From: Varanus komodoensis
Taxonomy: Eukaryota; Chordata; Lepidosauria; Squamata; Varanidae
Assembly (NCBI RefSeq): GCF_004798865.1
Contig: NW_025336087.1
Location: 8,457,890-8,521,889, forward strand
Direction of reading: 5' to 3'
DNA: 64,000 nucleotides
Every line of letters begins with the position of its first letter. Positions within the stretch are counted from its first letter, which is position 1. Of the stretch, positions 34,690 through 47,119 are shown one piece after another. The position numbers and the translations under genes are program-made. The notes under the pieces are model-generated. The model was given only the letters and a program-made list of their open reading frames with translations, ran no database searches and was not told where the DNA came from.

Positions 34690-35160
34690 TCAGTGCCACA
34701 ATGAAATACTCTAGACTTTAATGCAAGTAAAGACCAAAATGAAATGGTTTGTGAATATTTAACTAGAGAAACTTAGTATGGACTGAACCCTTTTTTTTTT
34801 AAAAAGTGAGTGAACATCCATGCCGAATCCAACAATGCAGAAATGAACCTTTGGGATATCAGGCAGTGTGATGGCAACCACAAAGCTGTTTTGCTTTGGT
34901 TAGTTTAAATTATGGACAGCGAATAAGACCAGATCATACTCCATAGTTTGATCCTGGCTTGTTAGCCAACCACTGGATTTCCTATGAGTTGGGACATAAG
35001 AGGAACTCTGGTGACTTTAAAAGCAAAAGATTTCCATTTGTACCTCACAGCTGCACTAAATATCTCTAGCCTGTGGTTTGGTGTGCGATCTGAAAAAGGC
35101 CTTGCCTGTTCTGAACCTGGAAGAAGTCAAGCTGGGATTCAGCCTTTGTAGCTGACCATG
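34690..35160. other. No recognisable feature
   Basis: No motif identified. Confidence 0.4.
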
Positions 35161-35162
35161 AG

Positions 35163-35191
35163 CAAACAAACAAACACACAAACAAACAAAC
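35163..35191. repeat. (CAAA)n microsatellite
   Basis: Tandem CAAA with a short CACA interruption. Confidence 0.85.
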
Positions 35192-35271
35192 AGCCTCTTG
35201 GATAGTAATGGGCTGGAACAGTTCATATGGTAAGGCCTGCTCACTGTAAAAGCTAACAGTTTGTAAGAATA

Positions 35272-35586
35272 CAGTGGTACCTTGACTCACAAACTTAATC
35301 CGTTCCAGGACTCTGGTCGTGACCCAAGTCAAATTTCCCCATAAGGTTCAATGTAAATAAGGTTAATCCAATCTGTAACTTTTTTTTTTAATCATAAAAA
35401 TTTGAAGTGGGCACACTCGGGGGGGGAAGATGGGTGCGATCGGGGGGAGGCAAGCACGATCACGATTGTCACCCCACGATTGTCACCCATGCGGAGTTCA
35501 CGACCCGAGGCAAAATTTTGCAGAAATTTCTGTTTGTGATCCGATTTGGTTGTGAACTGAGGCGTTCATGAGCCGAGGTACCACTG
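35272..35586. mobile_element. pogo/Tigger-like MITE (315 bp)
   Basis: Ends CAGTGGTACCTTGACTCAC and GAGCCGAGGTACCACTG are inverted repeats. The left flank is TA and the right flank AA, which fits a diverged TA target duplication of the Tc1/mariner-pogo group. The outer words ('CAGTGGTACCT', 'TTAATCCGTTCC', 'GGTTGTGAACTGAGGCG') match a common amniote pogo-type family. The GC-rich inside (35413-35500) contains short direct repeats. No transposase. Confidence 0.7.
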
Positions 35587-35589
35587 AAC

Positions 35590-38075
35590 TCTGGTTAGAG
35601 TAGCAATAGCAGCTGCAATTTTTAACACTACATAGCATGTAAACAACACCCATTCTTCACACCTTCATGCCTTGCTGTGCCCCATCTCCTCCAAGCCTTA
35701 TTTTCTGTCTGCCTCAGACAGTGAAGCATGCTGTACCGTTAAGTGATAGGTCTCAATCCAGAGTTACTGAAAGCATAAAGTGGTAGTAGTGGTAAGGCAA
35801 GGAAGGATACAAATATAGGAAGTGATTAAAAATAGCATGGATGTCAAGCATTTGCATAGAATGTGAGGCTTTAGTTTCATTTATCTTATGTGATCAGTCT
35901 AAACATGTACATGTGAATATTTACCCACTGGGGTTTACTCTCAGGTAAGTATGCATAGTGGGTTAAATCTGAGTTTAAACAGAATCCTTAGTTTCTTGAA
36001 TGCCTAATGTTTGGGCTGCTAATTTCTGGAACTGTTAAATATATCCTTGAGGCATTTACTGCTCTTTCATTATAGTGGCTTTATAAACCTTTCCTTCTAT
36101 ATTTATTTATTATAAAGATGGCAGTAATTTTATCCTGCCACCAAAAGAAGAACTTGAATACAAAAATTTCCAGTAACAAAATACAGTGTGAGGTTCTGAC
36201 TGCTCTATTTTTATATTCCTAAAACATCACAGTAATTTCTTTTACGTTAACTTCAAAAGTCCCCTGTTTAATTTTGAATGATAGTTCAAAATCTAGCCAA
36301 AACATTTTGGTCTAGAAATTGGACTGAAATATTTCCCATGTGATCTGCAATGCTTCCTGCTTTGGGTCAGTTCAAGAATATATGAGATTAGCTTCTCCCT
36401 TTTTTTGTTGGTGGCAGGGTGGATGGGTGGGTTGCATAGCATCTTTGAAAATGTCAAAGATTAAGAAGAACCGAATACCTGTGAACCATCTTTACTTCTA
36501 CCTAGTTACTAGTAAGTGTAAAGGCACATGTTCATCCTTAAAATTTAATTTCAGAGGGTCTTCAGCCTGCTAAAATGTGCCATATTGTACTCAGCAGGTA
36601 GAACCAAGAGAAAATTAGGCAAGCATAGTTCCATTGAAATAAATGTTGCAGTTGATCCCATTGACTTGGTGGCTCTGCTCTCAGTCCTTAAAATCCATTT
36701 GCAAACCAGGGCTTTTCTACCTCCTCCTTGTGATAGCACTCTACATTCTGTTCCAAAGGGTTCCAAGATCCTCTGGAATGGCATTTGAGAGATCTGAAGC
36801 TAAAGGGAGAGAAATCAGAAGTAATCTGATATCTCCAATTCTGTGTCTGTGGAAGTACCCTCATTCATTGGTCCTGAGCCATTATTTGTACAGGATTTCA
36901 TGGCCTAATTTCTTGTACCAAAGGCTGTGTATATTTTGTGATTATGCACACAAATTGTCAGGCTGCACACTGGGTACAGAATTCAGCATCTAAGAAGGTC
37001 AGATTTTGTTTACACAGACCTGGTTTGCATTTACTGCAGTATGTTGTTCCATGAATCATTCACTGTTGGGTTTATCATGCTTGCTTTTTTCCTCCCCTTC
37101 CTCCCCCCTTGGTCCTCCAGGTGATATTCCCCATCCCTCCTCTGCAGGATTCATCTTCTTTAGTGCCCATAGGGAAGCTATTTTCACACTTCTTCGAAAA
37201 TATCTAGGAGAAAGTAAAGGCTAAAGTGTGCTGACTTGGGGAAACCAGTTGTCATTTTAGTGATACTTCATTTGGTCCTTAAAAATGGGAGTTTTGAGGG
37301 GGAGAAACTCAGACAAATTTGTTTCCCAGTACAAATTCACCCTATTCTCACGAATCAGAGTGATTTCTTAAAGCCCTAGAACATTCTATGGGTTCTTATT
37401 GTATTTAGTTTGAAAACCCTAGTCACAATGAGTAACCCATGTTGAGGTCACACAGCAACCAACCATGGACTGTTGTCATTTCACATGGTTTTCATAATTC
37501 TGCAAATTGGCTTCAAAGTGTATGAGCAATGCCAGCTAAAGTCTTGGAAAGCTTGTGGGAAAATGTAATAAAGTAAGGGGTTGGTAAGATTTCAGATAGG
37601 TAGGTGGGATGCAGTTTTTGTGCCTTCCACAGAAGATTTCCTTTTTGCCTTTCCGGTAGATAGGAGAGCATTCCAGAGGATGGGTAACACTAGCAAGCAG
37701 GCCCATTTAAATGCTGTTACATAACAGCATATTGCTGACTGTGGGCCAAGCAATAAGCTGCTTCAGAAGATCTCAGGGGTTGCTTTTGTGGTGAGGGGTC
37801 TGAGAGTGCTAGAGAGCAATGCCAGTCTCTCTCATTCAGCTGGTCCCCTAGCAGGATCACCCAGGGAAGAAAGATCCAAGCTGAAATATCAGATTAAGAT
37901 GCATCTGCCCTCTGAAGTAGTAATGGTCACATCAGAGGAAAGGAATGGATCTCTCTATTGGTGATGGGTGCAGAGAAACTTGGAAAGCATCTAAAAGGCA
38001 GCAGTGGTAGTTCAAAGTAACACTGGCAGAGGGCTTTTGCAGACAACAGTGATGGTAAACTAACTTTGATGAGTA
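35590..38075. other. No recognisable gene
   Basis: A weak copy of the short dispersed repeat lies at 35925-35970 (GGTTTACTCTCAGGTAAGTA). Open frames at 36643-36993 and 37006-37224 lack motifs. Confidence 0.4.
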
Positions 38076-38079
38076 TTGA

Positions 38080-39488
38080 GCAGAAGAAGGCAATGATAGC
38101 CCACTTCTTAGTATTTCTTACCTTGAAAAACATATAATGAAACAATCCAAAAGATAGTGCTGGAAGAGGTGGCTCCTGGCTACTGGGGAAAAACAAAGGA
38201 CAAGAATAGCATGGTTGCTAATGATACAATTAGATCAAAGCTGAAATGAAGCCTAGTGGCTGATACAGAGTCCAAAGGAAAGTCTAATGCTGCATGTACC
38301 ATACAACTGGAACTGGACATAATCAGATGGCAAATAGGAGCTGGCGAAATTGTATTTTCTCTGCCAAAACAAGAAGAGCAGATTGTGATACTGAACACGA
38401 ATTATATCAAAAATCAGAGTAAAGCTGAAAAACATCACTAGAAGAAGCATAGTGCCAAAGTACAACTTAATGGACATTCTCAAGGAATGCAAAGTCATAA
38501 AACGAACAGCTTTGCATTACTGAGCTCAGCTGATCCTAAGCGAGAACTGTGGACTGAACCCAGAGATATTAATGGAGAAGAATGCCAAAAGATAATTCCT
38601 GTAACAAGAAAAAGCAAGATGGATGATGGAAGAAGTATTCACAATTGCTAATGACAGGTGCCAGAATCCTGAATGTAACCTTTCAGCAACTACCCCCTAG
38701 AGTGAAAATGAACTATTACAATGGTCAGTACAAAGAAATAGAAGAGAACCACAGAAGAGAAGAAATGAAGATCCAAGAAATCAAATGGAAAACTCTAATC
38801 GAGAATAGGAGTGCTGAAAGACCAACAGGGAAATATATTCTCTGACCAGGATAAAATATACAGAAGGTAAAGCCAATATGCAGAAGTATGCAAATAAGAT
38901 AAAGGAATAATAGACTGAGTAGACTGAGAGTTCCCACAGGGCCTGGGACCAATCCTGCAAATATGGTGTTGTTGGTTTTGGTGCTACCCACCATAGCAGC
39001 CCAGATCCTGACATTTCAGTGCATCAAAGAATTTCATATCAGCCTATGCTTTATCGACTAGTGCAGACTTCTTGATTGCATGGATCACTTTCATGCAATC
39101 CTGAAAGAAATGGATGTGCCTTAGCACTTACTTGTCCAGGTGCATAATCTATGCTATGGACAAGGAACTACTGTTAGAACAGAATCTTCAGAAACAGAAT
39201 GGTTTCCTATACGCAAAGGCATCACATCAAATCAAGTCATCCAAGCAAACTAATGAGACTGAAACTGTCCTTCAGGAACATAATGAGAAGGCAGTACTCC
39301 CTGAATAAGACAATAATGCTAGAGAAAGTCAAAGAAAAAAGACAACAACCACCACCAAGTGTGAGATGGATCAATTCCATGAAGAAAACCACAAGCTTGA
39401 GTTAGGAAGAGCTGTCAAGGACAGTATATTTTGGAGAGCATTCATTCATAGGGTTGCCATAAGTCAGGCTTGACTTGACAACCTATAA
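38080..39488 (+). mobile_element. RTE-BovB-like LINE, internally rearranged
   Basis: Several RTE ORF2 blocks are in order: a region after GGCTACTGGGGAAAAACAAA (38.18 kb), WMMEEVFTIAN (38.62 kb), the RT block LKEMDVP and TVRTESSETEWFPIRKG (39.10-39.21 kb), the C-terminus with KTIMLEKVK-like and RWINSMKKTTSLS (39.3-39.4 kb), and the 3' end CATAAGTCAGGCTTGACTTG (39459-39478). Much of the RT palm is missing between 39.22 and 39.25 kb. Many frame changes. BovB-type RTEs are common in squamates and known for horizontal transfer. This copy is decayed. Confidence 0.7.
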
Positions 39489-39826
39489 CATGGGTTCTCA
39501 AACTACTGCCCGTGGGCCGGATCTGGCCCATAATGCCCATTTATCTGGCCTGCCTCGAGGTTTTGGACTGCCCCCCACCACCTGCCTCGCTGTGTGTGCA
39601 TTTGCTGCTGCCTCGCTGTTTGTGCACACACCTGCCTTGCCCACTCAGAGATCATTTTGGACTCGCTCTGAGAAAATGATCTCCGAGCGAGCTAGCAGCC
39701 GCCTCGCCCCACATGTGCGCCACTGCCTCAGCGGCCCACGCCCCCAGGCACCCGCGCCTCACCGGCCTGTGCCTGCCACTGCCGCCTTTCAACTGGCCCC
39801 CTGTTGAAAAAGTTTGAGAATCCCTG
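39489..39826. mobile_element. Non-autonomous hAT transposon nested in RTE (338 bp)
   Basis: Ends CATGGGTTCTCAAACT and AGTTTGAGAATCCCTG, with an 8-bp target duplication ACCTATAA (39481-39488) and ACCTGTAA (39827-39834), seven of eight matching. Inner words (GGGCCGGATCTGGCCC, AACTGGCCCCCTGTTGAAAA) are shared with 7632-7922. It sits in the last bases of the RTE copy, whose AC-rich tail resumes after it. Confidence 0.85.
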
Positions 39827-39961
39827 ACCTGTAACAACAACAAAAGGTGTTTTCCTAATAGTTGAGCGTCTGTTGAATTGTTAAATTTCTCTTAAATTTT
39901 AAGCTGAATATTAGTTTAAATTTTCCTGTCAGTGATTCTTGCGATTCTAAATGCTAGAGAG

Positions 39962-40160
39962 AATCAGTGTGCCATAGCAGTTAATCTGTTACTTTTGGAC
40001 TTTGGAGATGCAAGTTCTTTTCCCCAATTGGCCACGAAGCTCACTGGGTGACTTTTGGCCAATCATTGACTCTCAGCCTAACTTAGCACATACAGTTATT
40101 GTGAGGAGGAATATAGACACTTCCATGAGTTCCTTACAGGAATAATGGTAGAATATGAAT
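39962..40160 (+). mobile_element. tRNA-derived MIR-like (CORE) SINE
   Basis: Reads CAGTGTGCCATAGCAGTTAA (head), AAGCTCACTGGGTGACTTTT, GACTCTCAGCCTAACTTAGC and TTATTGTGAGGAGGAATATA, then a short tail. Diverged copy of the family at 3628-3886. Confidence 0.7.
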
Positions 40161-40647
40161 CTAAAAACTAAACAGAATGTATATTTTAACCTCTGTAGTT
40201 ACATTTTTGGTCACTCTTTTCTGTATTTCTGTACCAGAACTGATATGGATGCATTTTCATACGTCTTCAGCTGCTTACTCTTTCCATCCCACCCCTACCC
40301 ACATCTCAGCCCCCACATGTGTTCCTGTATGGTAAGCTCAACAGAAAGTAGACTCAAGGAGCTCCTCCCTCTAAAATGTTCTCCCCTGAGTTCTTTGTCA
40401 TCCTTCCTCTGAGTCAGTAGAGAAAGAAAAGAATAGAACCTTAATGGTGCTCCATCAAATATTGTGATTATTGCTAAGGGGGGAAAGCCATGATAGGAAT
40501 CTTTCTTTCTGTGGAACTTTTGTTAAGAACTTGGAGGTTGCAGATTCCAGGTAAAGCTGAAATTGGCATAGCAGTGCCTAACCTGTGGCTAAATCCTGTG
40601 TTTCCCACTGGAATTAGTATGTAGAGCTCTGCATCATTATACGTACT

Positions 40648-40706
40648 GATTCGGAACTGTTGGTCTGTTTACAGCGGTTGATTCGGAACTGTTGGTCTGT
40701 TTACAG
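40648..40706. repeat. Tandem duplication, 32-bp period
   Basis: GATTCGGAACTGTTGGTCTG plus TTTACAG is present twice, starting at 40648 and 40680, with identical sequence over 27 bases. The lack of differences suggests a recent event. Confidence 0.9.
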
Positions 40707-40709
40707 TGA

Positions 40710-42175
40710 CTAGCCTAGGCCAGCAATGAAATAAACTAGTATACTCAGGCAAGGAACACAGCATAATCTTTGCGGTGGAATGGAAGCACCCTCGTAAGTT
40801 AATTTTGGGGAAAATGTACAGACTCACTTCTCCAAATGCAGTCATGATTTGTGGGTATTGTTGCTTCATTTCAAACAAGGAGAATTTATGGGAGCTCAGC
40901 CATATACCCCAGAAGGAATTCAGTTTCATAATTATAAGCATGTGAAGATAGACTGGAGTTATTCATGAGAGAAAGACATTCAATGCATAGTCAGATATAA
41001 TCACCTTTATAAAGATCGTATTACTTCATATCTCTGTTTCTTTAAAAAATAAATAAATAGTACAGCTCTAGATGGTACAGCCATGGAAGTGACACAGCTG
41101 TGATGCTAAAAGAGGTGTGGTTAAATGAAAACAGGTGATGCTGTAAGACCAGCTTTCCCTGCAGAAATATCAACAGCTCAAGCATCTATAAGGCACAGAT
41201 GGTTTTTAAAGGTGCTTTTTAAAGGTCTGCACTGTGCTGTTGAGATGTGCTGATGAGTTCAGTGTAGCAACATTTGAGAGAAGAAAACAAAACCACAAAA
41301 ATTGATTAGCTGTGTGATTTATAGCACCTCTGGGGATACAAAGCTCCATGTCTGGCTTTCTGTGGCTGACCAAAATACTACAACGCAGTCATGATATGAA
41401 ATGAAACCCTTTTACATAACTCTTATTTAGTCTGCCCCAAAAAGAAATTCACTTTGTAGACATTCAGTGCAATTCTAACAAGTTCAATAAACCAACAGAG
41501 TGATTTCATTTTAAAGAATCCTGCTAGCAGTCTGCTGCATACAATAAAGCCTGTATTGTTCTGTGGTGAGATTCTTCAAATTTTCTAGGCTTGTGGCTGA
41601 GACTTGGCCATTTACCTGTTCTGTATATGACCAGGATAACAAAACAATGGAAATAAGTTGTCAATCTCTATAAAAATACTTTATAATACATTTAGCAAGT
41701 GAGAAGCAGCAATTAAGCTACAGTAGAGTAACGAAGTAGATAAGCCACCCATATTTCTTGTTGTCTGAACAGGTTTTGCTGAAAATGAGCCACTTAAACC
41801 TTTTGATTTAAGATAATGTGGCTCAAAGTTTCTAGACTAAGAAAAATAAGTTTCATAACACAAAAACTATTTAGAGATCTTTCTGGTTTTCCACCACTTC
41901 TCCCCCTCCCCAGTTTCTCTAGAATCTAAAGTTTCATAAAAGTTTACTATAAAACTAAAAGTGTTTGAATAAACATTTTATCTTAACTTTTTAACGGAAA
42001 GCATATTGTTGCAACCAGGGCCCTCTTTCTGCAGATGAAAGGGCTCCTTTTGATCCAGCAGAGTAGTTCTGTTAGTGGTACAGAGGAGGACCACTCCTTT
42101 GGTGTCTTTGATTACACCTGCCCCATGCCCAAATCTCAAGAGAGGTAAAGGATGCTTCATCTGGGGGAGGGGCCT
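40710..42175. other. No recognisable feature
   Basis: No gene or repeat family recognised. Confidence 0.4.
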
Positions 42176-42179
42176 TTGG

Positions 42180-42395
42180 GGCTACATGAGCAGTTTTGGA
42201 CTGGAACTCAGGAGATCTTGGTTCTGGTCCTTGTTTAGCTGGAAGCTCACTGGGTGCCTTTCGGCCATTCACTAAATTTCACTGCAACCCAAGCGACAGG
42301 ATTGTTCAGATAAAATGAAGAGGATGGTGATTATGTAAGCCACCTTGATTTCCTTTCAGGAAAAATGGTGGGATATAAATTAAATAAATAATAAC
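42180..42395 (+). mobile_element. tRNA-derived MIR-like (CORE) SINE
   Basis: Partial head at 42190-42240 (GGTTCTGGTCC, a box B relic), GGAAGCTCACTGGGTGCCTT, then GTAAGCCACCTTGATTTCCT and GGTGGGATATAAATTAAATA as the 3' end and tail. Confidence 0.7.
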
Positions 42396-42446
42396 CTCTG
42401 CTCAGGAGAAAGGTTCACCCATGGAAATGAAATGAAAACCAAATCA

Positions 42447-42860
42447 GTATTTATTTATTTATTTGGGATATTTCTAGGCTGTCCAATCACTCTGAGTCTC
42501 TGGATGCCTCACAACAAAATGAATAAATACAACAGTAAAAATATAAATATCATCATATCATAAATACCTCAACAGTAATAAAACTAAATAACCCATGACT
42601 GAAATAGAAATAATCAAAATCTGTTAAACATTAAAACATTGGTTAAATAAAAAGTTCTTGACCTGGCTCCGAAAAGCATACAATGACGGCGCCAGGCAGA
42701 CCTCTCTAGGGAGTAGATTCCATAGCCGGGGCGCCACCACAGAGAAAGCCCTACTCCAGGTATTCTGTCTCCTGATCTCATTCAAGGAGTGTTCCCAGAG
42801 CAGGGCCTCTGCTGCAGATCTTAAGAGGAGGGAGGGCATGTAGGGAAAATACATTCCTTT
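42447..42860 (-). mobile_element. L2-clade LINE, 3' end, antisense
   Basis: The minus strand reads AFSVVAPRLWNLLPREVCLA and LYAFRSQVKNFLF, the L2 ORF2 C-terminus, within an open frame at 42624-42854. The reversed tail lies at 42449-42510. The retained open frame makes it one of the younger L2 fragments. Confidence 0.85.
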
Positions 42861-42863
42861 AGA

Positions 42864-42884
42864 GGTGTGTGTGTGTTTGTGTGT
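42864..42884. repeat. (GT)n microsatellite
   Basis: Short GT run with one interruption, at the edge of the L2 copy. Confidence 0.7.
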
Positions 42885-45800
42885 TCTTTTTTTTAATGAA
42901 ATTCTTTAAAATACTCAATAGTTCTTGACAACTGAGTGTGAACTGTTTAATGGCTATTCTAATGGTAATAGAGGATAGCAGGCTATTGACACAGGGTTCA
43001 CATAACTGCAAGAATGTTCCTTTGGCCCATTTATCACTCAAGTTATTTTTTTAAAAAACTGTTTAAGTCCATCTTCCCACTGGCCTGTTTGTTGGTATTT
43101 ACTGAGTATAAAAAATGCAATCAATTCAAATATTAAGCCTTCAGTTCTTAAAACTCCATTTCAATTATGTTTACTGGAAAATAAATGTACTCAAATTCAA
43201 TGATACTTAACTGCTTTTGAATAGAATTATATTTATAATTTCTGATAATTTAGAAATGGAAGAGTCTTTGCCCAGGGACCCCTGTCTTCACTTAATACAT
43301 TCAACAGAGTAGTGTTCCACTGCCCTCTAATGAGTATCATGAACCCCAGGCTTTCCTTTGATTTTGGCATTAGAAAAAGGAGTTGCCTGAGTAGTTGTAC
43401 TTCACTATAGTCTGCAGGCATTTAGAGGGCATCAGAGATGTAGTACAAAACTGCAAGATGGTCCTAGCACAGTTTAATCCCCAATCTTGAAAGAGAGAGG
43501 TAGCTTGAGCTTGTCACATTGACATGCTACTACCTTTCTCATCCTTGTCCCACACCGTCTCTACAGTTTTATTAGACAGTGAGAAAAGGCAAGTGAGGCT
43601 CAAATTAGCAGTGCTGCACTAGCGTTTCCCATGGAGCATGCTTGGATAGGATCCATTTGCCTTGATGGAAGGCAGATGCAGTTGGGAATAAAGTTAATGA
43701 TACAAAAGTTATTCATTAGCTCTAAGTGTTTCTGGGAAAAAATGGTTTGGAAGAGGGTTATAATGGTTTTCTGTGTCGCAGCTAAACCATGTTTACTTGA
43801 TTTATTGGAATGGTCCAGTTAAAAACAAGGTGTACCTTTTCATAGTATTGTTTTTCTCCAGGTACAATAGATAAAGGAAGGAGTGTTGGTGTTATTCTTA
43901 GAGGAAATAGTCTAATTAGGAAGATGATCTATTCACATATTCCACAGTAAAAAGTTCTATGATGCAATTTATTTGTTTATTTTATTGGACAAACCATCAG
44001 TTACAAAATCCAACAGCAGTATTTCTGTATCCAAGACAGCCTTGTAATGAGGGTTCATGGAAGATAATATTTTGGCATGCATATCTGAAGTATCACTTAC
44101 TCTTAGTAATGGCAGCTTTGAAAATGTATGAGAGGTCTTCTTCAGTTATTTCTGCTAGATTTTCTTTATTAACTCATGTATCCAGAGTAGAAAAAAATCA
44201 AAAGAAACATTGCTGCTGATTTTAAAGTCTAAACTGCAGCAGCAAGGAGATAAATGCAGAATCTGCCCTCCACAACATGAAACTTAACTATGGTAACAAG
44301 AGACAAATATTTCCAGTCTCCAGGCTGGGTGCAAGATTATTCTTCTGTAGGAGGAAGCACGCTGTTCACAGAAGGTTCCTCTGCCTGATTTCTGGGGACT
44401 TCCCTCCCACTACACCACAGCTCATCTTATTCAGCAGGATCTCCTGACTCTCTGTGTAGCCTCTTGGGGTGGGGTGGTGGGAGGTAGCGGTGCTACCCTG
44501 GGAAGGATGGGCCAAAGATATCAATTGCCAGTACAAATAATCCTTCTTAAATCTGAATCAAACCCAAGGTGAGCACTTGAGTGAATCCCAAGTCTCAACA
44601 GATGCAGAACTGCTCCAATAAGATATTCCCTTAAGTTGAATGGGAGTTGGTTTGTATGATTCAGTCTTTAGTCTTGTGACAAATGACATTTTTTAACTGC
44701 TAGATCTGAAATCTGCTGTATTAGTAGCAATATATTTTCAAGTAGGCATGATGATAATGATGGTATTGAAGTACATGCCATCTTTTTCTTCAGGAAAGTT
44801 TTGGTGATCTTATTTGATCCTCATAAGAGCCTGATTATATCTGGTAGACAGATAAATGTTGACTAATCCCAGAGCATGAACTTATAGCTGAGCTGTATTT
44901 TGAACTTGGCATCTTCATCACCAGGTCAAACATAGTTGCCTCCAGTTACTCCAGTTTAGTCGGCTTCTGTATGAAAATAGTATATTTGTGTTAATGTGTG
45001 TGTATATATTGTAAGGGTGAGTGCATGTATGTGTTTGTTTTCCAATGGTTGTGTTTGTTTAACGGGACTTTTATTTTAATGTATATGTTGAGTGCTTGTC
45101 TTTCCACCATTTTTCTGATAAAATCTATAGTATGTATATTATACATAAGAAGTTCCCATAGCAAGACCTTTAGCAGGGGAAGATTGTTGTCAAATCCCTT
45201 TTCATGCCTCAGAATGCAGGCTATCTGGAACTGGACTGGGTTGATATTAAACCAAGATGTTCATGGTGGTAGTGAGGATCTACTGTCATTTCCATTATTC
45301 CAGGGCCATGGAGAGGCTGAGTCTATACCCATCTGTCCTTTTCAAGGCTATTGTTTCAGCAGATTCAGTATGTTTGTCATTAAGTCAGCAGACTAGAGAA
45401 CATGAAGGCTGCGTTATTCACTGTAGAATCATTTCCATCTGTTGTAAATTCTTGTCAGATGTTGAGAAACAGCAGGCAAAAGCTAATAGCAAGTGTTTTA
45501 TCCACGTTCCAAGGCGAATCTATGTATTGTATAGGGTTATACTCTGCTGATAATTAAATTAATGTATTTTGTTATATATCCATGTGCATATGCATGCACA
45601 TATACCCAGTTTATATTGTTTACCTAGGTAAAATATTTGATATTACTTCTAAAAGGAACATTAAGCATTTTATATGCAAACAGAGAAAACCCCATCAATA
45701 AAAATTTTGGTTTAAAAAGCAGTGAATGGGTATGTGGTCAGTTTTTTGAGTAGAACCATCCAAAACTATGGTATAAGGAGACCAGCATTCAAGATAAACT

Positions 45801-46215
45801 TTAGAAGAAAGGTGCACTTGTGATGAGATTATATCTATCCTCATTTGCCTGAACCTGTATGCATTTTTCTTCCCACTCTCTTCCTCCATTTACTCTTCCT
45901 TTTTCTTCTCCCCTGTCCTGTGGAGAGGAGATAAGAAGCTTTTGCTTTCAATTTCTATTAAACACAGTTCATTGTGGTATGCAAATGTTAAACTGTAGTT
46001 ATTCTAAATTATTGTAGAAACAAGCAACTTTTATAAACTATGGTTTTAATTTGGAGTTTTTCAGTGAACCACAGTAAAGACTAACCACAGTTGATCCAGA
46101 TTTAGACATAAGGCTTAGCTGAGTTTGTTGGAGTTTGTTTCAAAGTCTTCCTTGCTGGGGAAAAAAGGGACAGTTATTCTTGGCACTCGTTCCAGGGTCA
46201 GGCAGAAATGGACGC
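42885..46215. other. No recognisable gene
   Basis: Several open frames of 60-130 codons (for example 44998-45396, 45257-45550) lack domain motifs and overlap one another. No repeat family identified. Confidence 0.4.
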
Positions 46216-46221
46216 ACAGAT

Positions 46222-46262
46222 TCATAGAATAGTAGGGTTGGAAGGATCCAAGAAGGCCATTG
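46222..46262 (-). mobile_element. CR1 LINE 3' tail
   Basis: ATTCATAGAATAGTAGGGTT and GGAAGGATCC are the reverse of the CR1 3' end with its ATTCTATGA octamer-type terminus. Extremely truncated. Confidence 0.7.
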
Positions 46263-46925
46263 TCAGATGATGAGGGGCCCTGAAATGGAAGAAGCAGAGG
46301 GACTTATCCCAAGGGCACCCTCCTAAGATGTTCGGGTGGATTTTGAGAGTGGTCAGGATTTACAACTGCTGGGACATGGAGCAAAAGAAGAAGTCCTGCA
46401 GCCAGCTGAGTCTGGCACAACTCTTGACCCCATGATGCAGTGTTGGGAGAGATTGGCCAATGAACCGAAGGGGTGATGGACAGAGAAGAAGCTTGCTTGT
46501 CTCCAAAAAGTACATCCCAGAGGAAGGGACCCCAGGGGTATTCAAAAGGAGAATGCTGTAAAGTAGTTGTTAGATTGGGTTTAATGAATTGTGCTGATCA
46601 TGCTCAGAGACTCACTCTTTATTGGTTGTACTTACTGGAAGTGCACTGGAGAATTAAGAGCTTTTGCCAAATAATGGTGTGTGCTTTGGAAGTGCGAAGG
46701 GGGAAACCTGACTCGCAACATCCTTCCCATCATGCTGGAAGAATAGGAGGTGGGAGCATGCGAGTGAGAAGTTTGCCATTCTTTATCATATAATGTTCAA
46801 ATGCAGCAATTGTGTTCCAGTTCCTGGTAGATCAACTATTACATATAGAGAAGTAGAGTGGATAGGAGGCTGAGCTGAGAAATAATTTGTCAATTGCACT
46901 TATCTCTCATCCATTGTCCTCCTTA
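46263..46925. other. No recognisable feature
   Basis: The open frame at 46473-46793 has no motif. Confidence 0.4.
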
Positions 46926-46929
46926 TTAG

Positions 46930-47038
46930 GTGCAATTCTCCACCTAGTTTTGGATTACAACTGCCAGCATTCCTGACCATAGACAGCTGACTGGAGTTGA
47001 TGTTCAAAACATCTGGAGGATATTAGGTTGGGTAAGAC
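46930..47038. mobile_element. Foldback MITE-like repeat
   Basis: Contains GATTACAACTGCCAGCATTC and AAAACATCTGGAGGATATTA with GGTTGGGTAAGACTG, the right half of the family seen at 24240-24380. Confidence 0.5.
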
Positions 47039-47040
47039 TG

Positions 47041-47118
47041 ACATAGGCGTTCAGGAACAGAATACCGGACTAGAAGGGCCTTTGGTTTGATCCAGCATGG
47101 GTCTATGTTCTCTTCTCA
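47041..47118 (+). mobile_element. CR1/L3-like LINE 3' tail
   Basis: ATACCGGACTAGAAGGGCCT, TTGGTTTGATCCAGCATGGG and TCTATGTTCT form the sense version of the tail that is antisense at 6205-6790. Confidence 0.55.
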
Positions 47119-47119
47119 T

